This document shows, piece by piece, positions 11,451-23,390 of a stretch of 64,000 nucleotides of DNA (the stretch's first letter is position 1; every line of letters begins with the position of its first letter). The notes beneath the pieces are model-generated. The model was not told the origin of the DNA, searched no databases, and saw only the letters and a program-made list of their open reading frames with translations. A program made the position numbers and the translations under genes. Origin of the DNA: Asterella californica (Eukaryota; Streptophyta; Marchantiopsida; Marchantiales; Aytoniaceae); the NCBI GenBank assembly GCA_036924285.1, contig JAYKYS010000009.1, positions 11,408,001 through 11,472,000 on the forward strand. Direction: 5' to 3'.

Positions 11451-12166
11451 TATACTGACCTGCTTAAAAATATCAAAATGAAAGTGGTATCTTTAAAATA
11501 TAAGAAAAATACATTTAATGACAATATTTTAGTGAATAGCCTGAATTTTAAATGGTATTGATATAGAACATCAGTGCAGACTGAACGGCGAGATTCACCA
11601 AATTGTGTTACGAGCATAGAACATAGAGCAGTGTTGCAACGAGCAAATTCCAATACTGCTCCTCACCCTCGCGCCGAAGTGGAAAGAACTCGGGTGGTAC
11701 TTGCTCGCATTATACGAACAGAAACAAACGATTCAAACACTTCACAGCTACACAATGGAATGAACAAACGAACTGCACAAGGCGAGCCGTCGAGGAAGCG
11801 CGTCCTTGCCTTCGGCGCTTTGCTGCTTTCGTCATTGTGATGTGAGGACGGGCCTCGCATGTCAACGGCAACGGTTGTCCGCCCAAGTTAGCAATACACT
11901 TCCGGGCGTCAAAGATAAGAGGTACAATTTTGTACAATTTTGAGTTCGGTTAGTTCGCCCGGGGTCAAAACGGGCGCTTGTGGTGTTGATTGAATATGCG
12001 GTAAGTGAGGCCCCGTATCGGTTCTTCTTGTTTAAATTTGTGGAGCGGTATAGGTCTTTCATATACATATGTTTCAGGTCGAATCCAGCTTTGAATTCTG
12101 ATGTACTGTTTTAGGGTACTTGTTGCTGTCTCTGCTACTGTTGCTCTACGACAATACGATGAGTAC

Positions 12167-12247
12167 CTTGATCTGGTCTAATATGGTTACTCAAAGCTAC
12201 GATCAAAAGCTACGACAAAAGCTTGATCTGGTCTAATATGGTTACTC
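12167..12247 (+). repeat. Direct repeat (28 bp, two copies)
   Basis: CTTGATCTGGTCTAATATGG with its continuation GTTACTCAA occurs twice, 52 bases apart. The intervening sequence also repeats AGCTACGA. It is a small local duplication upstream of the CFAP61 gene. Confidence 0.75.
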
Positions 12248-12249
12248 AA

Positions 12250-13616
12250 CTCGCATCTTGATACAGGCACCTCTGCTGCGTTTAACAAATTACTCTCTTA
12301 GTTGCATGGTTTAAAGCTAAGTCGGATGCCTTCAAGTTGGTGTCCTTACATCGCCCTGTTACATCGCGGGCGTCATATGTTGTGTTGTTTTCCTGCAGCG
12401 TCAAAATGGAGTTGGAGAAGTTGTTGAGGCGCATGCCATTGAACTATGGATTACTGCGGAATCGATGGACGGCATTATAAGAGCCTTTACGACGTTCAGT
12501 ATAGTCATACATTCATTCGATCTCCTCCCTTCTAGTTCCCCTGGATTCTTCACGATTCACCTACAGTTGATGAATATACGCTCCGTTCTAGGCCTCGGAT
12601 TTTCTCCTGCACGAGGAGGATCACAGGCATAGATCAGTTTGCACCCCAATTCTTGGGTCGCGCGTACGAAAAGAGGGAAGTCAGGAGTAGGCGCTACCGG
12701 AATCTCTGGTGAATCAGATTGACCGTAACACTCAAAGAGGTTCGCAAGGGTACACATGACTGAAACTTGTAAAGCATTTAGTATTGTGCTCAGCGTAGAT
12801 TAATCTTACCTTTGAGATAGTTGGTCGAGATGCGACGTTATTTTGATCTCTTCGGAACCTGTTCAAGTGTACCCCTTTGGTGGTTATTTCACAAGTGCCC
12901 TAACTGTACTAGAATGAGAGAGCGACATGGGCAACCATTACTTAGATCATGCAAAGTAGGACGCCCCAGTAACTGAGTTCGAGAAAGAGGTAGCGCTTAG
13001 TGTTCTATGTTTAGAAAGGCGGAGCTAGAATGTGCAAGCTGTTCTGTCGGTCCTTTTCTCTATGCCTTGCCAGAGCGATTTCAGGTTGCTGAAGATATCG
13101 TAGTAACCTCCTTCACCTGAATACTGTCTGCAAGCAAGCAATGAGAACGACTCGGTAGGGGGAGACCTTTCCGCTTGTAAATAGCTACTGGGAGGAGTAG
13201 AGGTTACAGAGATTGATATTTTAGGGGTAGTTTAGTGGAAGGTGTTTGTCTGGAAGTTGAGGTGATTAGAGCATGAATGGGGCCCACAGCTTATCAGAGG
13301 CTGAGAAGAAAAAAATTCAAGAGCTAGAGTTCGAAGCAGGGCCTGTTCCTCCCCTGAGGCCAGTTGATCGATTGCATTTCTCAAGCCAGCAGTTCTCCTG
13401 CCGAAGTCTCTAGTAAACCTCCTTCCAATCCTCGAAGTCAGCCCGAAAGGAACGTGCACGAGCAGCAATAAAGATCACAATGCTGTTTTTGCTGGTGAAC
13501 GGGTCATTGTAACCAGTTAGTCCTATACGAATCCATCAAGTGTGCGCCAAAGACTGAACTTGGCCGATCCATTCCGGGATATTTGCTACCCGTTCATCCA
13601 CACACCAGACGCAACG
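12250..13616. promoter_or_regulatory. Upstream region of the CFAP61 gene
   Basis: This is the sequence between the 12.2-kb repeat and the first CFAP61 ATG. It presumably holds promoter and 5' UTR. I cannot place a TATA box or transcription start with confidence, and open frames here are short. Confidence 0.3.
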
Positions 13617-16600
13617 ATGAACTTCGAACGGTACACTTTCAGATTAACGGACTTGGGGGATGCTGCCAGGGTGCAGAAGAAGTTCCAGCAACAAATTCCA
13701 CACCTCCAGAAGCTCTACGGTCCCATTGACTTCAGGCGTATTTGGTAACAACTACCGGCTTCTCTCACATTAGCATTCTTGTTAGTCGATAATCTTTTGT
13801 AGAACGTTTAAAACGCCTCGGAGACCCAAGGGGAGCAGTCGAAGTTACAACCTTTGATGGTCTTGCGCCAGAATATACACCTTGATTCGAAGCTTTCAGA
13901 TATAACTGAACGTTAATATGGTTTTGGTAGACTTTGTGCCAGGCAGAAACCTCCTGCGGCACAAGTTGAGTGAACCAGCTCGGAAACTTTTATCGCAAAA
14001 TCGTTACGGTTGTGTTTTCCTTCTAATTCATGAACTGTAGAGTACAGTCCTTTATTCAGGCATAGGAACAATCTAACATACCTCACATCATTTATCATTC
14101 TGTCAGAATCAAATGATCACACTGAATTGTCTATGCAATCGAACCTGCAGAGCGTCTAAAGATCATCATTCGCCCTCCCTTTCAGATATTTTTCTCCAGG
14201 AAAATAAAGTTTTGTGGACGTTGGTGATAGAAGTAACTTGCAAAGAATAATGACGTCTACATGTGGCTGTTGTGATGAGCAAAAATGGAACACCAAACAG
14301 GCTTTTGCTGCTGATCTGTTCATAAAGGTCACTTGAGGAACAGCAGATTCGGTCTGCTGGTGTGCTAAAAGCCCATAATGTGGGATTGATTTTTGTACGC
14401 ACAGAATGTTGTCTGCTTGCAGTGTTCTGTGGTCTGGCAGAAGTAGTGGATGGGAAATGTTTGTTTCATGTTGAACTTAACGGAAGCGGTACTTCCCACG
14501 CGTCTTCGTCTTGGCTTTACGGCCTTGTTTCGGAGAACGTTTTCGTAAACCGGAAGCGATAGTCATAATTTGACTGGATTCCATTAGAATCCGCTTTCCG
14601 TCAGTTCACGGTCGTCCATCGCACTTCGTCTTTATGTGCAGTTACTCTAAGACCAGTGTTTAGTCTTCCGTTCTTTCAGTCAACAATTTCAGTTTAGAAC
14701 TCGCCGTAATTTTGCTTTTTGATTCCTTTCTGTTGCATCTCAAAATACTGAAATCTTATAGAGAATGGAACCTTATTCCGATCTCTCTTGGACGCAGCGA
14801 GTTGGCATTGTTCTCACTGGTTGCACTCTCTCCTGAAGGAGAACTAGTAGCGTTTGCCGCCTTCGACGATAACCCTTTACTTCCGCAAGGGATAGCCTAT
14901 TTCCCTCAAGAACCACGCGCCGAAGAGTCAGCAACTATGGAAACAGAGAACCAAGCTAAAGTAAAAGCAGATACAGAGAAGGCAACCCAAGCACTGAACT
15001 GGGCAACACGAACAGCTGTGGGCATTGGTTTTCAAGTAAATTCTGTTTTCCCAAACATTGAACTAAGATCGTTCTGATCACTCGTTTAACACTCAGAGAT
15101 TGCAGAGCTTCAAAATAACTCTAGTCTAGTGTTTTATCTATTTGCCGTTTAATCACTGTTGTCAAGCGTGCACACTGTGGGGTCTTTCTAGTCCTCTCGT
15201 GGATCCCAGGAACCATGAAGTTCTGTATCAGACTAATCTAAACAAATGAACGGCGAGACACACCGGCCACATCACTGGTTCTAGGAGTTGACGTTGCTTT
15301 CTGGCCAGATGATGTTTCTCCTTCGTCTACCCTATAGGTCTCACATGGAACAGTTACCTCACTGCAGAAGGAGATGCTTTTGTGGTTGATCGTTTGTGTC
15401 TCTGCTGTTCATACTGGTGCGGAAGAAGAAGCATTTTTGAGAGCAATGCTGCAGACAGTGCTGTCACTCTCGTACGAGACACGAATGATCCTTCATACAA
15501 GTAAACTAAATCTCCTTTGTCTGAAGCTCTTATTGAGTTTCAGAATCTGAACAATCGCGGACAATTTTGAGTTCGCAACATACTTAATGCAGCCTCACTC
15601 CATATTGGCATGAAACCGTTTTCCTTTTATTTCTCGTTTCGAAAGCCTTCATATGTAACCAAGACAACCGGAATACTGATTGCGGGGAGTGCTTGCCCCA
15701 TGCCTTCTGTGCAGGTTCGCTGGAATTGGGAGCAATGCCAAGCGTTTTCCGGCCCGTTGCCCGAAACAGAGAGTTTAAGTTCACCGTGTGTGTCTGTACA
15801 CGCAGGTTGTTTTCACAGTCCCGTTGGCATGATTTCAAGTCGATAGTTTGCACCATGGACTGTGATGAAGAGATGAAATGAGTTGCCTCTCATGTAAAGG
15901 GACGGCTCTCCTGGGGTTCCTCAGTTTTGCCTTCTCATATCCAGTCCCAGTTCCATTTTATGCTATATGGATGCCCAGTGTTCACTGGAGTGATGTCACC
16001 AACCTTTCCACTAAAGCCCCAGTCCAGAACTAATAATTAGCATCCCGGATAAGCATGAAAGAGATGTGCAAGGAAAAGGTTCAGTGTCTCTCTTTTCCTA
16101 CCGTACTCACGACTGTTTTGCTGGGTTGGCTGTGACCGCAGTGACGTACTACCATTTCTTCATATAAGAAGGGCCCGGGAAGAAGACCATGACGATTTGT
16201 GTCCCGTTATTGAGCGTGCCCAGAAGAGAGGATTACCTCTCACTAGTATCCCACTGTCAGCAGTTCCATCGAAATCGTACTCCGTTGCCCGTTTCATTCG
16301 TGCTCAAACTACGCAGAACAACGTCTTTGTAGCTGAGGTTTGTTCCTGTCCTTCTACGCCAACGTGCATGCATGTCAAATGTTGGACAATCTGTCTGTTT
16401 ACACGTATCTGATGTTTGGTCTCACACCCGAGACGACTTGAAAGATACAAAACAAGAAAATGAAGTGTACCATATGACTGTGTGTCTACCCGTCACTTCA
16501 TGTTCCACTGAATAGACATGGTAGGAGTGCAGAACAGCTTTCGAGATGTGAGGAGATGTTCACTGATCTCACCTTCTGTAATTTCACCCGATACTACAAC

Positions 16601-19600
16601 TGTTGATTCCACCGATGCGACTTATGTAACATAGGTAGATCCGGCGTTTCAGGCAAACCCTTGTCGGGTTTGTTGTGTTAAAAGGAAATTTACGTTCCAA
16701 GCCAGAAAGTCGTAGTGAATCCGAGCATTTGCTGACTATATCCTTCATTCCAAGCTAAGTCCTAAAGTGGACAAATCTTACAACTGGTTTCTTGCCTATT
16801 GGACTTCAATGCTGAACCACAGTTGCTGGGCAGATGGGATCCAGGGGGCCGGCAGGATTGTTGGTTTGATTGTCCTCGAGTCTGATGTACACCTCCCTTC
16901 TCTTCACGAAAATTATGAAGTTGATACGTTCGAAGGGCTTTGCGCAAAGGTAAGCATTATTTTCAGCTATATTTACCGTTAGTTTATCTTGGTTGCTCCA
17001 CAGCGACTTGACTTCAGTTTTCTATGTTGACAGAGAATAGAACGAAAACTGACTGTAATTGAGACGCAAGCAGCCGCTCCCGAAACATTTGCTTTGGACC
17101 CGCTCAATCCGCTGACCTCACCGAATCTATCGGTCCAACCGGTACCGGATCCACCAACCCCACCAGAGGGAACAGGTCAGTACCCTGTGAACTGAGTGCT
17201 TCTATTGTGCTTGGAGGGATGAATGTCTTCTCGTTGAGTTTCCCCGACAAACATATCGTGCGCATATTCACCAAACGCATCCGGTCTATAATTTATTCCT
17301 CTAGGGGATAACGTACCAGTGACATGTAACAGCGCACTCTAATACAGCTTCTAGCTCAAACTTCACTGCATCAGCATATAACATGCGCAAGGGACTATGC
17401 AGTATTACGTTGCTGATTAGAATTCTCAGGTTATTAGTCATCCATTCTAGTTTCCACAGGAGAGAAGCCTGCTACTGCTGGACCAGGGCCAGACCCCGCT
17501 CGTGATGTAGAATCTATTTCCGACGGGCCAGGGGATGATGAGCTAGAGCCTGAATCGGAGCCCGAGCCTGCTGTAGAGATTATTATCAAATGGCCAGAGA
17601 ATGTGTTTCGTGTAGTTATGCTGTGCATGGAAGAGGAGTTCGAAAGCCGATTTATTGACATGATCGAATATGGTTTTAAGGTCAGCTTTCATTGCCTAAC
17701 GGCAGCGTTAGTTACCATGAAAAGTGGCACTAACTGGCTCATAGAATCACTCTTCAGATTCTTTCTTGCTTGATGGTAGCCGGTTGCGCGCAAGCTGTAA
17801 AATGGAATACAGTAGGCTGATCGTTGCAAGCATTGAATGCTTGTCTCTGCGGGTGCTGAGGCCTCTGAAATCTCCATAGTACATCATCTGTTAAAACATT
17901 TACCTACATCTGTTTCATTTCCTTACCAGAGTATTGAAATGAAGAACATGGTTTAGTCTCACACTCTCGGACATGGCTAAACGTCAGATGTTTTAAGGTC
18001 AAAACTACACCCAAGTAAGTTTAGTTCGTATAAGCATGTCGGTGACAAAATGGTTATTTAGGCTATGGAGTTGCAGTAAAGAGCTTGAGCCTTATCTCCT
18101 GTCTCAGCTTCACTTGCGGGTCTTTTTCACTTAGCATGTAGAACGACCCGAGTACGACAGGGACTCCAATGCTTCTTCCGTGTGTTGTGAACTGATTTCA
18201 GAGACTGAAGAAGGAATTTTGTCTGGTGACACTCCCGTACACTTGCCCCTATCATCCACTATTAAATTTTTTCTATCGCGTAAGGTCCAGGCCCGGTGTC
18301 CGGAATCAAGATCCAGAACTCTCGGCTGATAAGCGGTGTCTCTATGTTCTTCACGTGGATGGACTGTCACCAGTAAGTCAAACATCTCACTAAACCAACA
18401 ACTCACTTACCTTCGTTCCCGACTAAATTGCTTTCAAGTACTTGCGAACCTTGCCTGTGACGACGCACGGATATCACGTTTGACAGGATCTTGGAATCAG
18501 GCAAGCTAATGAAGACGACCTACCACAGCTAGAAGAACTTCTTGATGACTTCGCAGACAAGGATGATCTGCTGAGCTTCATTACCAAGCCAATACCTGGA
18601 CGTAAGCTCCCCAAACATCATCGATCCTCAATACATCAGCCCCGGAAGATCGCTCGCCTTTCCTGTCGTAGTTTGGATGCTCTACTTCTTTGATTTAAGC
18701 TACTGTTGAGTGGAAGTTCTGCGTTTCTAAGTATAGTCACATTAATTAGTTGTCGTTTTCGCACCTTCGAGTGAAGTCGGCAGAGGGGGAACTGGTTGCA
18801 GGTGTAAATATGGTCGCTGCTGTCCCAGAGCAAATTGTTGGGTATGTACTGCTTGCGAGAGATCCCCCTGTGGAAGCAATAGCGAGTCACTTCGACGTAT
18901 TGTCAATCATTGACCCGCAGTATCATCCAAACGAGAATCATATCTCCTTGATATTGTTTGTGCTCAACCCGATATATCATTGCCGAACAAGGCTGTTCCT
19001 ACAGAAAATTATGAAGCAACTAGGCAAAACTGTATTGTATTGCCCTGTGTTCGCGAATCAAGAGGTACCAGAACTTCTGGAAGATTTGATTCTCTTACCA
19101 GGAAGACAGCATGCACATATGGCACCCCCGTGCTACTGGGAAAAAGCTTCAAGAGAGAACACTCCTGCGGCAGTTATGACTAAAACAAGTCCCGAGGCCG
19201 TGTATTCTAGTGCTGCTGCTAAGGACCACGCAGTAGGAGACGCAGGCGCTGGCCCACCAGAGGAAGTAAGCACTACTAAAGAGAGGAAACTTCCCTTTGT
19301 GGAAGACATCATGAAGAGACGTTCTTCCATCGATTATGTCAAACCCAGACCAAGTATCCTTGTATCTGTCGATCCAGTCCCAGAAATGTTCCATCATCAA
19401 AGCCATAGGAAGAGCATCATAATCGACGAAACACTAAAAGAACCTGACGATGATGATGGTGATTCTGGTGCTGACGTAGACAGTCCGCCTGCCCATGTCC
19501 ATTCAGAGTACTGGGACAGAGATTCTCCAACAGGGGGTGTTGCTGACCTTCCACCGGAGAAACGCCCAAGCAGGAAACTGAGCGTCGGGGTTGGATTCGA

Positions 19601-22600
19601 AATAGAAATGGAGATGACAAGGGAACTCAGCATACTGAGAGACGAGGCTGAAGAGGGTAGTCTGGAAGAAGGTGGACAAACAGACACAAAGCGGAGAAAA
19701 TCGAGTTTATTAGACAGGATCCGCGCTGAAGAGGCAACTGCTGGACACGACGGTTTACCGGAGAAAAGAAAGTCGAGCTTATTGCAGTGGATGCGCTCTG
19801 AAGTGGAATACGGCGAAGTTCATGAAGAAAGAGCGAGTGAAGGAGCTGGACATGAGAAAGGTAGAAGGAAGAGCTCTCTTTCGCGCGAAACAACAACCAA
19901 AAAGAGCGTGAGGATTGGACTAGATCACAAGAGTGTATATACAGGTAGAACGGAGTCTGTCGCGTCTGTGAGAGGAACCACCACCATACGCGCAGCTTCC
20001 AAAACTAAACAAGCACGAGGCAGTTACTTTGGATTTGACTGTTCCTGTTACAGTATGAGCCACAGATTCTTGTACAGGTATAGGACAGTAGTTAATGCTC
20101 GCATTGTGGTGGTTGGTTCTTCTATCACCACTGCAGCCTTCTTTCATCAGCTTATCACCTCCCATGAGCTGCATTTCACTAACTTGATAATGGTTTCAAC
20201 TGTCGGCTTTAAGTGCCTCATGTCGACAGCACTATCTCAAATTATTGTTGACCTCGGCCCGGCACATGCTTTCACTAAACTAGGCCTTGACTGCCATATC
20301 AACGTGATCATTGCCACGGTGACGGCCATCGATCGCAAAGGGCACAGCCTTACCTTATCCAATGGCGATGTTCTTACGTACGATTGGTTGATTCTGAGCT
20401 CCGGTTTGCAAGATCAAACGAGGAACAGGCTAGGCCTGTCCCCCGTGCTTGCAAGTACCAACGAGCATATAGGGATAGTCAAAACTGACGAAATTATACT
20501 GAATGCTCATGAAATCTCTCAAGGCATGGCAGTACACGCTGTCGTTGGGGACAGTATCCCTCCAGTGGTGATATACGGATCAACACTCGAGGCTTTCTGT
20601 GCTGTACAGAAGCTGCTGCAAGAAGGACTGCAGGGACCCAACATGCTACTGATACATCCTGAATCCATGGATCTAGCATCTGCTGCCGCTACGCACCTCG
20701 GAGACACAGATATCAGCAGGATGCTCGTAGACACCTTACTTCGTTCAGGAGTTTCTGTGCACTCAGGTCTGAAGTTGGTCGGCGTGGAGATGAACGAAAC
20801 CAACGAGTGGATACGAGTTTTGCAGTTTGAAGAACAAGTTAGTGAAGAAAATATGGACGGGATGAGTGTACAACCAATGACTTTGGAAGAGATGAATAAG
20901 GTAATGGCCTCGAAGCCCGTCGAAGATTCAGTTCCGATATTACCTGAGGTGCCACTCTGCCCCATACACAGATCACAGGAGGTAGTAAGCATTACTCGTC
21001 GAGAGTCAAAAATAGCTTACGTTGTGGAGAAGGGTGGAAGACCGAAGCGGCCGCTGGAACAGCCCTGCTCTTTGCTGGTGACGTGTGATAAAAGACAAGT
21101 TGATCTCTCCCTTTTCCAGGCCTTGAACCGGGTATTTTATCACTCGACCTCACCAGAATGTTTGCATTTCACCTTCAGAAATTTAGAAGCTGTACTTGTG
21201 GGACAGGTCTACGATACTTCAGCGAAGCAGGGTAATGGATAATTATCATGTATAATCTATGTTAAACCACAAGAAATACTAAGATCGCCAGACTGTGTTA
21301 ACTAATACGATAGTGACGTGTGTGTACGAATAATCCTCGCGTTGGATAAAGTGGTTTATAATATTCCAACCGTGGTAAAAGCCAACATATAAGCATCTCA
21401 CACAAATAATTATGCGATGCTATATGTAAAACTTTGTGATAGGCATCGATAATCTTCGACAGCCGAGTTGTGGTGGACGGGATCTTTCGGACGAACGACC
21501 CTTCAATCTTTGCTGCTGGCAGCTTGTGTAAATTCAGCCGGTACTGCGGGAAAGATGTTCCGAAGCTGGAGACATTCTGCGGTTGGGAAGTGGGTGAAGC
21601 CTTCGCTGCAGCTTTTGCTGTTGTAGTTACACAAGCAATGTTCCGACAGCAGGTACCAGCTGATTACGAAAATGGTGTTGTTCCAATGAGTTTGCTCCCC
21701 AAGTGGCCGGCTCCAATACTGCCATCACTGAACAAGGCTAGGTGCATTGGAGGATTTGTACCTGGCGACAAGTGGTTCTTTACGGCAGCCGCACCTAAGT
21801 TCTCTGTTCCATCGGCAGGTACGCTTCGCAGCACTCTAGAATGAACGCTAGCATAATTTTCCCATCATGGAAAGATCAGTGGCTGATCTGTCCATGATAA
21901 CTTCATCGTGACGATGAAGTTACGATGTCCACTGTACAGACGATCGAAAGTGCACAATGTTTGACTCGAAGCTACCTCTGCTGAAGTCCGTCTAAAATGC
22001 AATAATTATCACCAGCAACGTGCAAGTTCTGCCAGTACTTCTGGTAGTCTTCTTCCATACAAAACTGATCGCGTCCGCCACTCACACTCCCAAGTTCCTT
22101 GATGTGCACTGCCACCGTTTGCAAAGTGTCACAGCGACACCGCACAAAACACATTGTATCCCAGCTAAACCTCGTCTAGACGAAACTCCACCACAAAAGA
22201 TTTCGTGACTGTTTCTGTTTACTTCTCGTTCTTCTCTCCCTCACTCCTCACTAATATACCGTGACCCTCCGCAGCTTCCTGAACCTCATGGGTACAGAGA
22301 TATTACACTTCCAAACTTAACGCGATTTCTCTTCTTCTTGCTACTGACAACATTAGCCACTGCAAACCATCTTTTACAACCTTTACCGCTCGTAAATAAA
22401 TGTTCGCCAGCAGGTTGAACCCGTTTATAAGTGAGTTGACGAAGGTATAGCAGACGTTACTTGACAATATTAACAACGCTCCTTAACACCCACAAACTAG
22501 TAATCCTCAACAGGTCCGGCAGCAAGAACGCTCTACACGAGACTAGACAGCGCATTCGCCAGGCTCGACATGATGGAGAACGGCGAGGTTGGTAAATTCT

Positions 22601-23133
22601 TCTACATGGGGAATGAACGAATTCCGGAGTGGAAGATGGTTCGCTTCGTGGGTTTGCCAGCAAGCTTACTCCGCAATATACTAATCAGGTACGGAACACA
22701 TGAAGCCAGAGACTTTACTACCCTGCTGACGGACTCGTATCGTTCAGTGTCTCAGTTTTTCGGTTCTCTCATTGGAACCTAGTGCTGCAGGTACGATCGT
22801 GGCGAAATTTCAAGCCTTATCGCCGCACTCCTGGACCCTTGGTCAGCGATAGTACTACACGACAGCTATATACCCTTCGTGGAGGATACAGTGGAAGCGG
22901 TAAACAGAGTGGTGCGTAGAAGCAAGCTCATGAATGAGGCGAAGTCCCAGCTAAAGAGTACAAACTCTGTGGCTTTGGAAGAAGATATAATGACTGAGGC
23001 AGGAAACCTCGTTACAAAGTTCCTTTGGACATTCATAAAAGCACACAAATCCTCGTTAGCTCGTTTTGCCTTGCCTCTTCTTCCCAACGGAAAAGATCCA
23101 GGATCGGGTTCTTCTTCCAGCACACCAGGGTAA
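13617..23133 (+). CDS. CFAP61: Cilia- and flagella-associated protein 61 (CFAP61), 14 exons
   Basis: Exons, with GT-AG junctions and compatible phases: 13617-13744, 14798-15035, 15368-15500, 15715-15838, 16169-16341, 16834-16949, 17034-17175, 17460-17680, 18202-18372, 18487-18601, 18784-21131, 21443-21818, 22514-22688, 22791-23133 (TAA). They encode about 1,600 residues, against about 1,240 in human. Family landmarks appear in order: EDHDDLCPV (exon 5), GRIVGLIVLESDV (6), ENVFRVVMLCMEEEFESRF (8), CLYVLHVDGL (9), PEQIVGYVLL and NARIVVVGSS dinucleotide-fold motif (11), FDSRVVVDGIFRTND (12), RYDRGEISSLIAALLDPW (13-14). In other organisms CFAP61 sits in the calmodulin- and spoke-associated complex at radial spoke 3; its oxidoreductase-like fold may be structural. 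Exon 11 carries a large serine-rich insertion. The start is the only in-frame ATG ahead of the conserved block. The exon 5 donor is the least certain junction: the clean GT at 16338 breaks phase, so a weaker one at 16342 is used. Confidence 0.93.
19150..20040 (+). other. Serine/basic insertion within CFAP61 exon 11
   Basis: This segment, about 285 residues, has no counterpart in the human protein as I recall it. It lies between the PEQIVGYVLL region and the NARIVVVG fold. It contains repeated R/K-R/K-x-S motifs: KRRSSID, HRKSIIID, SRKLSVGV, KRRKSSLLD, KRKSSLLQ, RRKSSLS and KKSVRIG. The middle ones form a degenerate tandem repeat (RRKSSLLDRIRAEE, then KRKSSLLQWMRSEV, then RRKSSLS), about 25 and 33 residues apart. 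The rest is acidic and probably disordered. Basophilic kinase (PKA-like) phosphorylation is inferred from motif only. Confidence 0.7.
21864..21921. repeat. Two adjacent hairpins in CFAP61 intron 12
   Basis: ATCATGGAAAGATCAG (21864-21879) pairs with 21883-21898, one mismatch and a 3-nt loop. Immediately after it, AACTTCATCGT (21899-21909) pairs exactly with ACGATGAAGTT (21911-21921) around one base. Back-to-back palindromes like these could be a small structured insertion or an intronic RNA structure. Confidence 0.8.
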
Positions 23134-23390
23134 CGAATCTTCAGGACAGATTTCCCGAGAGAATCACCAAGGACAAGAGAAGGAAGATCTGCTTCAGTCT
23201 TGGTTTGTTTAGAATGGGAATCAGATCGTATTACAAGAAACCACCTCTGAGATAAGCCTGAAGTTAGGAACGCCCGGCAGCTCTGAACTGCCGTAAACGG
23301 CTCGAATGTTAGGACATTCTGAAAGGCTGGAGACAGTTACTTTCCGTTATGCTCCTGGTAACAGTAACATACACAAAACAATGTCTCAGT
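23134..23390. other. CFAP61 3' flank
   Basis: Presumed 3' UTR and intergenic sequence after the CFAP61 stop. No clear polyadenylation signal was chosen. Confidence 0.3.

Noticed and set aside
18750..21242. Treating the 830-codon frame as a complete single-exon gene
   Set aside because: Its first residues are intronic and its last residues after AAC CGG read into an intron; conserved family blocks continue in neighbouring exons on both sides.
21262..21275. TTAAACCACAAG word in CFAP61 intron 11 as a third MITE
   Set aside because: Only one end is present; no matching TGTGGTTTAA end or body similarity nearby.
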